Part shown: positions 11,479 to 22,485 of the stretch, one piece after another
Position numbering within the stretch: position 1 is the stretch's first letter
How the letters are laid out: the number at the start of each line of letters is the position of its first letter
Origin: Larix kaempferi
Lineage: Eukaryota > Streptophyta > Pinopsida > Pinales > Pinaceae
Assembly: GCA_027924585.1 (NCBI GenBank)
Contig: BSBM01000125.1
Span: forward strand, 4,965,001-5,029,000
Length of the DNA: 64,000 nt
Direction of reading: 5' to 3'
The notes under the pieces: generated by a model
The model's input: only the letters and a program-made list of their open reading frames with translations
Database searches by the model: none
Told to the model about the DNA's origin: nothing
Made by a program: the position numbers and the translations under genes

Positions 11479-12226
11479 TGTTAACAATCAAATTAACACC
11501 ATTAACAAAGTGAAGGCAGAAGCATATTTTTACTATGTGCCTGCAACATGAATACATAAGACCAGTACAAAAGAGAACAATCCTCTCTGATGTAATCACT
11601 ACTTCCATAACTAGAAGGATTGAGTGAAGAAAGAAGGATTCTAAAGAGACAAGGTTCTGTGATTGAACTGCTCAATTGAAGGCTCAAATCTAAAATCCAC
11701 CAGTCAAATAGTGAGAAGAAATGCATAAAAGTGCATTAATTGTACTTAAATATTCTAAAGTTGTGACAAAATCCTAAAAATACTATGGAAAGTGGGTTAT
11801 TGAGAGAAAATAATAAAAAATCATGAAAAGGGATTATCCCACATTGAGAAGAGAAACTTGAGATCCCATTTACCAATTCTATAAAACAAAGGCATTTGGG
11901 GCATGGTAAGAGGAGCCAAAAGGAAGAGCAAAGGAATGCTGGATAGATTTGGAGGATTGGAAAGCTTGGAATCTTCATCAAAGGCAAGTGTGGAGAAAGG
12001 AAATCTCATATCAAAGGAGAAAGGATGTACATCAAGCTAGATTGCAAGTATGCATCTTCTTCTTTATCTTAATATGAAACAATTCAATTCTCTTATAATT
12101 CATGATTTTAAATATGTTAGGGGATGATAAATGATTGTGGATTTTTGACATTGAATTTTCACCTACTTCATAGTAATATAGATGTTTTAAATTAGATCTA
12201 ACACTACCTTAAAAGCTATTATCAAT
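11479..12226 (+). repeat. T3 3' LTR (right end approximate)
   Basis: It starts TGTTAACAATC after the polypurine tract. Near 11840-11880 it has 'GGGATTATCCCACATTGAGAA' followed by CTATAAAACA, a plausible TATA box. The right end is set by the start of recognisable G1 integrase sequence, with ATTATGCA near 12230 as a possible CA terminus. No matching 5' LTR was found. Confidence 0.55.
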
Positions 12227-13101
12227 TATGCATCTGCACTTTTCCTAATTTCTGTCAGTATCTCGACCAAATCTACCAGTCCATGTGGGATTGGTCCTTG
12301 AACAATATGGAATGGGATCATACCTGTCAACTGATTCATAGATTTATTATATGCGAATTCTTCTTGCACCAACACGTTCTCCCACTTCTTGGGTCCGTTG
12401 GCCATCAAACATATCAGAAGGTTTCCCAAAGTTCTATTCACCACCTCAGCCTGTCCATCTTTCTGTGGATGATATACCGAGCTAAACTGAAACTTCGTGT
12501 CCAGTTTCTTCCATAGGTTTCTCAAAAAATGACCCATGAACTTGGTATCTCTGTCCTACGTTATAATATTCGGCAACCCATGCAATATGACTATCTCCTT
12601 GAAGAATAATACAACAATGCTTGTGGCGTCACTTGTCTTATGACATGGAATAAAGTGTGCCATATTCAAAAATCTGTCTACTACAAAAAATATTGAGTCA
12701 CTTCCTTGCTACGTCTTAGGAAATCCTAACACAAAATCCATGCTCAGGTGTTCCCATGGGGTATTCGACATTGGTAATGGTGTATACAATCTCATATTCT
12801 AAATTCTTTCTTTTTCCAATTGGAAAATGTGACACTGTCATACTCACTTTCCGACATCTGTCGTCATTCCTGGCCAATAATAGTTTTATTCTACCAAAGC
12901 CTTGGTCTTGTCGATGCCAAAATGACCTGCTAATCTGCCACTATGCAGTTCTCTGATTAGGTTATCTCTTACGGATTCTCTGGGAATACACAACTGTTGT
13001 CCCTTAAATAATTATCCTTCTTGGATAAAATAATCCAAGTATGGAGTTCTGTCAACACTCCATGTTCGCTACAAGCCTTCCATGCTTTAGCAAACTCCTC
13101 G
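12226..13101 (-). pseudogene. G1 integrase fragment (broken)
   Basis: Read on -, the fragment begins upstream with the zinc-region phrase 'LAGHFGIDKTKALVE..YYWPGM'. It continues through 'MDFVLGFPKT' and '[16 protein letters not shown]', then '..DRDTKFMGHFLRNLW', and ends with 'SVYHPQKDGQAEVVNRTLGN' and 'FAYNKSMNQLTGMIPFHIV'. This is the D...D...E core of gypsy integrase, which joins element cDNA to host DNA. Several stops interrupt it. It ends at 12226 shortly after the core, where T3 sequence starts. Its RNase H neighbour lies 7.3 kb away at 20443 because C1 inserted between them. Confidence 0.85.
13097..13101. repeat. Target-site duplication CCTCG, left copy (C1)
   Basis: CCTCG precedes the C1 LTR here and follows the other LTR at 20438-20442. 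A perfect 5-bp duplication defines C1 as one complete insertion into G1. Confidence 0.95.
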
Positions 13102-13694
13102 TGTTAAATTTTGAGCATTAATTCACAATACTCTAGGATCTTTACTGAGAGAATAACATGTACAGTATATCAATGCATATCAATCATAACAAGCATGTCA
13201 ATCATCACAAGAAGCAAAATCATGAGAGACAATAGACACATAAAGTTTCCGTGGGGAAAACCCTAAGGTGAAAAACCCCACAGATTCCTTAGAGATAGAT
13301 AGAGTAATAGCTCAACCAAAGTACAACCAAAGTACAAGAGATAGACTCCTCTTAGCAGCTAATCCTCCTCCTCACATGTGCACCACTTTCCAAGTGAAGG
13401 AATTGTGATTTCCGAGTGATCCAAATAGAGATCTCCCGATCTCTATTTATACTTTTCTTGTTTTCCCAATAACCTTATGGGGCCAACTTGTCTAGCTAGG
13501 TACAATAACTTCATATTACATTATATCGGGCCGACCCCTTACAAGGTGGTCTAATAACCCATTGGCAAGTTAACACACTTGCGACACTTGTCAATACAAA
13601 TGACGACACTTCCATATAGAGGAATAATACATATCTATAGGGGTACAATAAATATATAGATGAAATACATTCCAAAGTTACATATACATCAACA
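13102..13694 (-). repeat. C1 3' LTR
   Basis: On + it starts TGTTAAATTTTGAGC and ends ACATCAACA. A TATA-like CTATTTATAC (on +) near 13443-13452 reads as GTATAAATAG on the element strand. It carries small indels relative to the other LTR, for example near 13380. Confidence 0.92.
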
Positions 13695-13708
13695 CTCTCT
13701 CTTAACTA
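13695..13708 (-). promoter_or_regulatory. C1 polypurine tract
   Basis: On - the sequence AGTTAAGAGAGAGTG directly precedes the 3' LTR start TGTTGATG. It is the plus-strand primer of the element. Confidence 0.75.
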
Positions 13709-13959
13709 GGAAGGTATTTCTCGACACAGATCATCTAGCACAAGTCTTCTTCTCTGGATCATCGTCATCGATGCATCGTCCTTGAATCATCATCAAAGCT
13801 GCTGCTATCTCAATCAATATTTGAATCTACTCGTCATAGGAATTTCTACAGAGCCAGCCCTTTTTCATGCTGGATGTAGGCCCACCACCTACAGGTCTTC
13901 ATCATCAATGGCCATACTGTGGATCCCAGGACTGATTACGTGCGTCAACAAAAGCTAGC

Positions 13960-14555
13960 GCAGACTATAGGTTCTTTTACATGTTGACCTTCACAAAACC
14001 TACTCAGAGCATCCTAGGATGTTACAAGCAAACCGATCTACCTGTCTGGATCTCGATAGAGCATCCTAGGCTGTTACGAGCACACCACTCTACTTGTCCA
14101 GATTTTAAAGGATCTTTTCTACGTGAACTTTCACAAAACCTACTCAGAGCATCCCAGGATATTACGAGCACATCGCTATACCTGTCTGGATCTCGATAGA
14201 TCATCCCAGGATGTTACAAGCACACCGCTCTACCTGTCCGGATTTTAAAGGATATTTTCTATGCAAAACCATAGCAAAACCTACTTAGAGAATCCCAGGA
14301 TGTTACGAGCACACCGCTCTACCTGTCTGGATCTCGATAGAGAATCCTAGGATGTTATGAGCACACCGCTCTACCTGTCCGGATTTTAAAGGACCTTTTC
14401 TATGCTGCCTGTAGAAAAACCTACTCAGAGCATCCTAGGATGTTATGAGTACACCGCTCTACCTATCCGGATCTCGATAGAGCAAACCAGGCTGTTACGA
14501 GCACACCGCTCTACCTGTCTGGTTTTTAAAGGGTCTTTTCTATTCTACCTACACA
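13960..14555 (-). repeat. Four tandem 140-bp units in the C1 3' untranslated region
   Basis: The phrase AAACCTACTCAGAGCATCC begins at about 13996, 14136, 14276 and 14416, giving a regular 140-141 bp period. Each unit has two internal sub-repeats ('ATCC.AGG.TGTTA.GAGCACACCGCTCTACCTGTC'-like), so the array is a higher-order repeat. It lies between the end of pol and the polypurine tract. Confidence 0.85.
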
Positions 14556-14579
14556 ACCTGTCCACGGTCATAGAGTATC

Positions 14580-15150
14580 AAACCGATACTCACCATACAT
14601 AATCCTGATGTACATCATCATATGATCAACCTGATCATCATCATAGCATCAACCTGATGCATATCATCTCGAGCAACATCCTGAAGCTCGTCATCTGTGA
14701 TCATCCTGATCAAACAATATATCCATCTGATGCATACAAGTATCTACCTAATACATATCATCATACATGATCTACCTGATCATACAAATGCATCCATCTG
14801 ATATACATAATGCATCCACCTGATACATATATAAGTACATGATTTACCTGATCATACAAGTATCCACCTGATACATACATAAGTACATGATCTACTTGAT
14901 CATACAAGTATCCACCTGATACATATACAAATACATGATCTACCTGATCATACAAGTATCTACCTGATACAAATCCATGATCCAATTGATCATATCAAGC
15001 ATCCAACATGATGCATATACAAATACATGATCACATTGATCAAGGCATCCAACATGATGCATACATACATATAAATGATCCAACTGATCATACCAGCATC
15101 CAACATGATGTGTACATACATATAAATGATCCAACTGATCATACAGAGCA
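14580..15150 (-). repeat. Short-period TGATC-rich tandem array in C1
   Basis: Units of roughly 40-48 bp alternate 'ATGATCTACCTGATCATACAAG' and 'TATCCACCTGATACATA'. The TGATC...GATCA core is palindromic, so the transcript could fold into many small hairpins. Two - strand open frames through it (14761-14985, 14940-15185) are repeat artefacts. Confidence 0.8.
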
Positions 15151-15261
15151 GAAACTAGAACACCACCTTGATGCTCATTATCCAATGCTTACATCCATAG
15201 CCATGTGAAGGGTCCTCCTTCCATCATGCTTGGAATGGCTTCTGCAAATGTGTCCATAACC

Positions 15262-16779
15262 TCTTCCTCAAAGTGTCGTCGATCTGAAGAACGCCAAGCC
15301 TCTCTCTGAAGTACTCTAACTTTACTCTGGATAGTGCTTCGTCAGCACATCTGCAATCTGCTCATCCATAGCTACGTATAGAAGCTCCACTGCTCCTCTC
15401 TGCACCATATCCCTGATATAGTGATATTTTATCTCAATGTGCTTTGACCTGTCATGGAACACCGGGTTCTCAGACAGCTTCACACAACTCTGGTTATCAC
15501 AAAAGATACAAGTAGTCTCCAGCGGGAGATCAAATAACTATGACAATAGCTTCCGAATCCATACTGCTTCACAACTAGCCCAACAGGCTGCAACATACTC
15601 TGCTTCAGCTATACTCAGTGCTATGCAGGACTGCTTCCTGCTAAACCAAGAGACCACACCTGATGCCATACTGAAGCAACACCCAGATGTGCTCTTCCTA
15701 TCTACAGCACTGCCTACCCAATCTGAATCAACATAACCCTGCATGTTAAACTTTTGATTTGCTTCATACCTGATCCCATAATCAACTGTACCCTTCAGGT
15801 ACCTCAGAATATGCTTTACAGCAACCAGGTGAACACTCCTTGGATCCATTAGGAGTTGGCTCAATGTGTTCACTGCAAAGCAAATATCTGGTCTCGTGTT
15901 CATCAAGTACATCAAGGACCCAATCATCTGATGATACATAGAGACATCGATCGACTCAGATGAAGTATCACATAGAACCTTCAGGTTTGATGCCATAGGT
16001 GTGGCCATGGCCTTGCAATCCATCATCTCGAACCTCTTCAGGATATCTACTGTATACTTTCCTTGTCCAAGGAAGATCCCATCTGCACTCTGCCACAAAT
16101 CCATACCTAGGAAATAGTGCATCATCACCAAGTCCTTCATATCGAACTCAGCAGCAAACTTCCTCTTTTTATCGGCAATCAATCTGTCATCTCCTGTTAC
16201 AAATAGGTCATCCACATACAGAAATAGAATCACAGGATTTCCTTCTTCAACCTTGTAGTAAAGGTTGGAATCCACTTTACTCTTGGTAAATCCCAAACTA
16301 GATAGAAAACTGTCCATCCTATCATACCAAGTTCTAGGAGCTTGTTTTAAACCATACAAGGCTTTCTTCAATCTACACACATATGACTCCCTGTCATGTG
16401 TTTCAAAACCGAGTGGCTTCTCCACATACACTTCCTCTTAAACTACACCATCCAAGAAGGAAGTCTTGAAATCCATCTGGTGTATCTTCCATTTCATCGC
16501 TGCAGCCAGAGCAAGTATTGTTCTGATGGAAGTGTACTTGGCTACAGGAGCAAAAGTTTCTTCATAATCTATTCCCTCTTTCTGAGAGAAGCCACGAGCT
16601 ACAAACCTTGCCTTGTATTTCTCTATGCTGCCATCTGCAGCATGCTTGATCTTGTAGATCCATTTGGAAGTCACAACAGACTTCCCTTCAGGTCTTGGGA
16701 TAACATCCCAAACATTATTCTTCATTATTGATTGGTATTCTTCGGTCATGGAATCCTTCCATTCTTTCTTTTCCGCTGC
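15262..16779 (-). pseudogene. C1 reverse transcriptase and RNase H
   Basis: This is the distal half of the C1 polyprotein. It copies element RNA into DNA and degrades the RNA strand. On - it reads 'NVWDVIPRPEGK', 'KARFVARGFSQKEGIDYEETFAPV', then 'VCRLKKALYGLKQAPR.WY', the catalytic YVDD at about 16207-16218, and RNase H motifs 'GYVDSDWVGSAVDRKSTSG' and 'SIAEAEYVAA', ending with the 'HIEIKYHYIRD' region. Lesions are in-frame stops at 16778-16780, 16435-16437 and 15535-15537, and a one-base loss near 15329 that moves the last 'ALSRVKLEYFRERLGVL' segment out of frame. Otherwise it has normal length. Confidence 0.92.
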
Positions 16780-18360
16780 TTATTCATAATTGGAAGGTTC
16801 TTTGTTCATGATATCACAGAGTAAAGCAACATAGCTGGTATGTGATCTAGTTCTCTTCTTTGCTCTGTGTTCTTCTTCTGCATCTTGAATGAGCTCTCTA
16901 GCCCATGCAGGTTTCCTCTTGTGAGAGTTATTCTCATGGGGTGGATCTACAGATTCTTGCGGATCTTCAATTTCATGATCCGCATCTGGAATTGCTTGAG
17001 TCATAGTAGTGTCTTGAAATCTAGTTTCCTTAGGTTCTTCATAATCTTCAACATGTGTCTTCCTTGATTTGATGAATGCTGAGTTTTCATCAGATGTCAC
17101 ATCCCTGCTGACATCAATCTTCTTGAACCTTGGAAAGTATATTCTGTAAGCCTTTGAGCTTTCACTATAACCCACAAAGATACCCTTCTTTCCTGAAGGA
17201 TCTAGCTTGGTCCTCTTTTCCTTTGGGACATGTGTGTATACTGGACAACCAAATATTCTGAGATGGCTGAATTCAGGTTTCTTACCAGAAAAGACCTCTT
17301 TTGGTGTCTTTTTGTCCAATATCTTGTGGGGTGTTCTGTTCTGCACATATATAGCTGTCCTACTTGCTTCTGCCCATAGATGCATAGGTAGATCTTGGTC
17401 ATGCAGCATTGCCCTTGTTGCTTCCATGATTGTTCGATTCTTTCTTTCTGGAAATCCATTATTATGTGGATTGTAAGGAGCAGTCAACTCCCTCTTAATC
17501 CCTGAATCATTGCATAGCTTCTTTAAGTCACCTGAGGTGAATTCTCCACCATTGTCGGATCTGAATGTTTTGATATTCTTATCAGTTTGGTTCTCCATCA
17601 AGGTTTTGAATTCCTTGAACTTAGCAAATACTTCATCTTTGTTCTTCAAGAAGTAAACCCAAGTCTTCCTGGAAAAGTCATCAATGAAAGAGACATAGTA
17701 AACATACCCACTCAGAGAGATGGATGACATTGTGCCGCATACATCGGAGTGGATAATTTCCAAGATACCTTTTGCCTTGCTTTCACTGCTTGTAAATGCC
17801 TTCTTTATGTTTTTTCCTTTACCACATCCTTTGCAAACACCTTCATGCTTGGTCTTAATTTCAAGAAGACCTTCTACAGCCTTACTTGCAATTGGTAATG
17901 CTCTGTAGTGCATATGTGCAAGTATTCTATGCCAAAGTTCACTTGGCTCCATGGATTCATGCAACATGGCATGTTCAGGTTGTCCCTTTAGTTTATACAA
18001 TCCTCCCTCTTGCTCTCCAATCACCACTGCATCATCAATAGTTTTATCCTTTGGCCACATTAGGACTTGGCCATCTACAAATGAAACCCTCATACCTTTT
18101 ACATCTAATGCAGAGATGGAGAGTAGATTCTTCTTGAGCCCAGGTACAAATAGCACATCTTTCATCTTTAAGGACATTCCATATTCTAGGTTGTAGGAGG
18201 CTTCCCCACTTCCTTTGATGGGGTATTGATAGTCATCCCCAAGTTTCACTTTATGGGGTGATTCATGTTTAGATGGATTTACAAAAGATTCTTTAAACCC
18301 CATCATGTGTTTGGAAGCACCACTGTCAATAAGCCAATCATTACAACCATGAGAAATAGT
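16780..18360 (-). CDS. C1 protease and integrase part of gag-pol
   Basis: In this open stretch the aspartic protease motif DWLIDSGASKHM lies at codons 234-245 of the 752-codon frame that starts at 19038 (Asp-Ser-Gly near 18321-18327). Integrase follows with a zinc region (WHRILAHMHY ... CKGCGKGK, codons 369-408) and the D,D-35-E triad: D432 (HSDVCG), D495 (RSDNGGEF) and E531 (FPERKNRT). After it come 'GYSESSKAYRIYFP' and a basic/acidic linker into RT. All catalytic residues visible in this portion look intact. Protease before integrase and integrase before RT are diagnostic of Ty1/copia. The open frame ends at the stop 16778-16780. Confidence 0.93.
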   Translation of the reverse strand, partial: TISHGCNDWLIDSGASKHMMGFKESFVNPSKHESPHKVKLGDDYQYPIKGSGEASYNLEYGMSLKMKDVLFVPGLKKNLLSISALDVKGMRVSFVDGQVLMWPKDKTIDDAVVIGEQEGGLYKLKGQPEHAMLHESMEPSELWHRILAHMHYRALPIASKAVEGLLEIKTKHEGVCKGCGKGKNIKKAFTSSESKAKGILEIIHSDVCGTMSSISLSGYVYYVSFIDDFSRKTWVYFLKNKDEVFAKFKEFKTLMENQTDKNIKTFRSDNGGEFTSGDLKKLCNDSGIKRELTAPYNPHNNGFPERKNRTIMEATRAMLHDQDLPMHLWAEASRTAIYVQNRTPHKILDKKTPKEVFSGKKPEFSHLRIFGCPVYTHVPKEKRTKLDPSGKKGIFVGYSESSKAYRIYFPRFKKIDVSRDVTSDENSAFIKSRKTHVEDYEEPKETRFQDTTMTQAIPDADHEIEDPQESVDPPHENNSHKRKPAWARELIQDAEEEHRAKKRTRSHTSYVALLCDIMNKEPSNYE

Positions 18361-19286
18361 ACCTATGAGAGCAGAGATTAGAACATACTCCTCTTCGCTT
18401 GATGAATCATCATCATCAAATTCTGCTCTAGCCCTCTTCTTTGGAGGTTCATCATCTTCAGTAGCATGAGCATGATACCTTCTTTTTCTGCCCTTCTTCT
18501 TCTTATTGAAGTTGTTGTTTTTGTTGTTGTCCCTTTTGTTCTTGGGACATTCTAAAGCAAAGTGTCCCTTCTCATTACATTCGAAACATCGAACATGAGA
18601 TAGATCTTTCTTCTTGTGATAAGGGTGAGAATGTTTCTTGTTATTAGACTTCTCCCTCTTAACCTTGCTTCCCTTGGTGTGAGCTGTGAGAGCTTGATCT
18701 TCATTCTCCATCTTTTCTTCTCGTGCCACAAGCCTAGCTTCTTCTTGAGAGCATTTCTCCCACAGTCTATTGAAAGAGATCAATTTATTTCTTGCACAAA
18801 TTCCTTGAATCAAGGAGTCCCATGACCTAGGTGGGCCATTCAGAGTGGTCATAACAACTTCACCATTGTACACTACCTCATCCACAGCTTCAAGTTGTTC
18901 CTTGATCTGAGAGACCTTGGAGAAGTAATATTGAATGGTCTTTCCATTCAACATCTTGACCCCTTTCAATTGATTCCGCAGAGTCATCTTCCGATTTATG
19001 TTCTTCCCTTCAAATAACTTGGTCAGGGAGTCAAACATCTCCTTGTCTTTAGAGATGACACATGTGGTATAAGATGGTCTTTGATAGAATCAGCAATGAT
19101 TCTCTTTTCCTTGACCAAGTTCTTATTATGCAATACCTTAGCCTCTTCATCCTCTTGGATAGGGACCTCAGAGCTGATGTAGGAGTCCAATTCATTTTCT
19201 TCGAGGATTAACCCAATCCTATACTTCCAGGCTCGGAAGTTATCAGCCCCTTCAAGCTTATCCTCAAGCTTAGTGTGGTGAGACAT
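18361..19286 (-). pseudogene. C1 Gag with CCHC zinc knuckle (one frame break)
   Basis: Gag starts at the Met at 19286 with 'KLEGADNFRAWKYRIGLILEENEL', the usual copia Gag N-terminus. A frame change at about 19023-19040 passes into the long frame, which continues through 'LKMLNGKTIQYYFSKVSQIKEQL'-like Gag core text and the nucleocapsid knuckle CFECNEKGHFALEC (about 18547-18588). A Lys/Asn-rich and acidic tail follows. Gag forms the particle that packages element RNA. The start was chosen because it is the first Met downstream of the primer site in the copia Gag frame. Confidence 0.88.
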
Positions 19287-19840
19287 TTTAAAGAGTACTT
19301 CAAATGGAAATAGAAGAGATTAAGGTCTTACCACTTGCTTTGCTGAAAACTGGATCTGGTCTCGGATTAGGGTTTGTCGGAAAAACCCTAAAAATTCAAA
19401 AAGTGAATTTCAACTTTCTGAAAGGATGGAAAGATGCACCTTGATGATTTGATCAGCTTGGTGTATTCAGAATTTGAGATCTGCAAAGCTTCACCCTTCA
19501 GAAATGCCTTTTAGTCTTCCTGGGTTCACTAGGGAGGACCCTGAATTAGGGTTTGAGTTTCCCAGATATTTACTTAGGCAAAATCTCGATCCAAAGCTCT
19601 AAACTTTGATTTTCCAAGGATTTTCCAGCTATGTCTTCAGATTTCATAAATTCCCATTTTTGTGGAAACTCTAATTTTTAGGGCCAAATTTGAAAAAGCT
19701 CAGAATTGAATTCTTATTGGACAGATAGATTCTCCTTGATGAGTAGAGTCAATCTACTATACTGCTTTTCCAAAATCTATGGAGAGAAACCCAATAAACA
19801 AGAAACCCTAGTTTCCATCACTGCACAATGTCTTCTTCTC

Positions 19841-19858
19841 AGGTTAGCTCTGATACCA
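19841..19858 (-). promoter_or_regulatory. C1 primer-binding site
   Basis: On - TGGTATCAGAGCTAACCT directly follows the 5' LTR. TGGTATCAGAGC is complementary to the 3' end of initiator tRNA-Met, the common copia primer. Confidence 0.92.
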
Positions 19859-20437
19859 TGTTAAATTGTGAGCATTAATTCACAATACTCTAGGATCTTT
19901 ACTGAGAGAATAACATGTACAGTATATCAATGCATATCAATCATAACAAGCATGTCAATCATCACAAGAAGCAAAAGCATGAGAGACAATATACACACAA
20001 AGTTTCCGTGGGGAAAACCCTAAGGTGAAAAACCCCACAACTTCCTCAAAGATAGATAGAGCAATAGCTCAACCAAAGTACAACCAAAGTACAAGAGATA
20101 GACTACTCTTAGCAGTTGATCCTCCTCCTCACATGTGCTTTCCAAGTGAAGGAAGTGTGAGTTCCGAGTGATCCAAATAGAGATCTCCCGATCTTTATTT
20201 ATACTTGTCCTGTTTTCCCAATAACCTTATGGGGCCGACTTGTCTAGCTAGGTACAATAACTTCATATTACATTATATCAGAACGACCCCTTACAAGGTG
20301 GTCTAATAACCCATCGGCAAGTTAACACACTTGTCAACACAAATGACGACACTTCCGTATAGAGGAATAATACGTATATATAGGGGTACAATAAATATAT
20401 AGATGAAATACATTCCGAAGTTACATATACATCAACA
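19859..20437 (-). repeat. C1 5' LTR
   Basis: 579 bp, starting TGTTAAATTGTGAGC and ending ACATCAACA on +. A TATA-like box reads on the element strand near 20195-20205. It is followed on + by the right CCTCG duplication at 20438-20442. Confidence 0.93.
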
Positions 20438-20442
20438 CCTCG

Positions 20443-21600
20443 TCGGTCTCATACTCTGTCTTCACCGATACTATTCCCATTTCCTGAATTGTCGTCGTGT
20501 TCAACAATGCAACTATTCCACTCAGTGCGTCGGCAACCTTGTTCGACTTGCCCGACTTATGTCGCAACATGGAGGTATAACCTTGCAGAAATTCAACCCA
20601 CTTCATGTGCCGCCGGTTCAGCTTCGACTGAGTACTCAAGTACCTTAGTGCTTGGTGATCTATGTACAACAAAAATTCCCTGGGAAACAAATAATGCCTC
20701 CACTTCTTCAATGCTTGGAGAATAGAATAGAATTATTGGTCGTAGACCGAATTTTTCTGCTTCGCTTCATCCAAATTCTCACTGAAGAATGCAATTGGTA
20801 GGCCCTCCTGGCTAAACACTCCTCCAATTTCCATTTCACTTGCGTCCCAATTGACTTGGAAAACTTTGTCGAAACCTGGGAGAGCTAACACTGGGATCTC
20901 TGTCACTTTTTGCTTTAACTTGCTGAAATATTTATGGGCAGATTTTTTCCACTTGAACTCCCCTTTCTTCATGCACTCTATCAATGGTGCACATATCCGA
21001 TTGAATCCTCTGATGAACTTCATGTAGAAACTAGCAATTCCATGGAAACTCTGCACTCCTGTCATGCTTGTCGGTTCTGTACACTGCAATATAGCCTTCA
21101 CCTTCTCTCGGTCCATCACTAACCGTTTACCTGAGATTGCAAATCCCAATTACACCAATTCTTCCTTCACGAAGAAACATTTTTGCAGGTTCACCATCAA
21201 TTTCTCCTCCTGCAGCTTCTGCAATACTCATCGAATGTGCTCCAAGTGTTCGACTTTGGTTCGATTGAATATTAGGATGTCGTCAAGGTACACTACGATG
21301 AACTTTCCAAAGAATGGTTTCAATATCTCATTCATAAATCGCATGAACGTACTGGGTGCATTAGTCAATCTGAATGGCATGACTAACCACTCATACAGTC
21401 CTTACTTTGTCTTGAAGGTTGTTTTCCATTCATCTCCTTCTATGACCTTGATCTGGTGATAACCTCTTTTCAGTTCGATCTTGGTGAAGTATCTCATTCC
21501 ACTCAAGCAGTCCATCAAGTGATCCATCCTTGAAAATGGAAACATGTACTTGATCATGATCTTGTTGATTTCTCTGGATTCTATACACATCCTCCATTCT
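20443..21600 (-). pseudogene. G1 reverse transcriptase and RNase H (broken)
   Basis: Read on -, from right: 'ESREINKIMIKY.FPFSRMDHLMDCLSG' and 'YFTKIELKRGYHQIKV', then '[21 protein letters not shown]', and the catalytic VYLDDIL near 21278-21292. Next are 'LGFAISGKRL', the connection domain, and RNase H 'VFQVNWDASEMEIGGVFSQ' and 'HYLFPREFLLYIDHQALRYL'. This is Ty3/gypsy RT in a normal layout. Stops near 21400, 21225, 21150 and 20730 kill it. It ends at 20442 where C1 inserted, and integrase resumes at 13101. Confidence 0.9.
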
Positions 21601-22158
21601 CACCCTTCTTCGGTGCTAGTACAGCTGGTACCCGCACACGGGCTCAGACTCTCTTTGATCAATCCTCTATCCAACAACTCTTAGAATTTTTGATTGAGTT
21701 CCTGAACCTCTGCTAGAGTCATTATGTGAGGTGCCTTGCTTGGAAAACTCGATCGTGGAATCAAGTCGATCTGATGGGATATGCTTCTTATCGGTGGAAA
21801 TCCTGTCAGTGCTTCGTCCACTATTATTCTCTAAAACTCATCGAGCAGCTCTTCGACTTCGACCGAAATATTCTTCATTATCAAAATTTCAACACATGGT
21901 CCCTTCGGAATGATGGAGAAACATCCCGACTATTTATCATCCTCTGCGAGGAATTTCGTGGATGAACACATCAACACTCGCTTCTCCCAATAGTTGATTT
22001 TCCCTGCTTGCAGTCAGCTTATTCCTCCTGCTTTGGCTTTAGCGTCCTCCACGTGCCATTTTTTCACTCTGTGACTGTGTTGGCTCAAAAATCATAGATC
22101 ATCTTCTGATAATGCTTCCATGGTCTTCCTAACAACGTATGACATGCATCCATTCGGA

Positions 22159-22480
22159 TTATGTCGCACAACACACTGTCTTCAAGTTTCCCAACCTTAA
22201 GTTTATTAGGCACTGTCTAGTTACCTTCACATGGTGACCCTTCTGTAACCAGTATATAATGTATGGATTTGGGTGTTCTTGACATCTCATACCCAACTTG
22301 TCGATGAACTCTATCGACAAAAGATTCTTTATACTACCACCATCGACTATGGTCTTGCAATATCTATCACCCATCAACACTTGCATTTGAAAGATAGCCT
22401 TTCGCTGTGTCAGCTCCTTCTCGTCGCGTCGGTCGTCCTGAACCAACGTTCTCCTGGATGTCATGGTTCGACCTTTTATT
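22159..22480 (-). pseudogene. G1 protease region (fragment)
   Basis: On - the text 'LMGDRYCKTIVDGGSIKNLLSIEFIDKLGMRCQEHPNPY' is a gypsy retropepsin. The active-site triplet here is Asp-Gly-Gly, a departure from Asp-Ser/Thr-Gly. Upstream on - it stops at the G2 insertion point (22481). Downstream it decays into the RT N-terminal linker (21600-22158), which has no clear motifs. Confidence 0.75.
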
Positions 22481-22485
22481 CTACC
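22481..22485. repeat. Target-site duplication CTACC, left copy (G2)
   Basis: CTACC precedes the G2 5' LTR and recurs at 36251-36255 right after the 3' LTR. Confidence 0.95.

Larger units (their letters stand above)
7164..12226 (+). mobile_element. Remnant Ty3/gypsy element of Tat type (T3)
   Basis: The order on + is a gag-like region, a repeat-rich region, a protease-proximal region homologous to T1 (46.4-46.8 kb, - strand), a degenerate interval, a polypurine tract and an LTR start. Shared phrases with T1 include 'ALHNPNT/MHNPNTQDA', 'PCAMS.LEVLQ' and 'DEG.S.CV.S...CWK..GSP'. Most of pol is absent or beyond recognition. The 5' boundary is unknown. The right end near 12226 abuts the G1 integrase fragment. 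Confidence 0.7.
13102..20437 (-). mobile_element. Complete Ty1/copia element C1 (7.3 kb)
   Basis: C1 has two similar LTRs (593 and 579 bp), a 5-bp duplication CCTCG, a tRNA-Met primer site, one long gag-pol frame in the copia order Gag-PR-IN-RT-RNaseH and a polypurine tract, all on the - strand. The first ~150 bp of the two LTRs differ at only about four positions. That is much less than for the G2 or T1 LTR pairs, so C1 is probably the youngest of the three elements nested in G1. Confidence 0.95.

Noticed and set aside
13960-15150. Possible CRISPR-like or minisatellite locus
   Set aside because: The repeats are tandem without unique spacers and lie inside a plant copia element, so they are element tandem repeats.
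14761-15185. - strand open frames with YDQVDHV-type repeats as a protein
   Set aside because: They arise from the short-period array, overlap each other in different frames and lie downstream of the pol stop.
16867-18196. + strand ORFs opposite C1 gag-pol
   Set aside because: Shadows of the well-supported - strand polyprotein.
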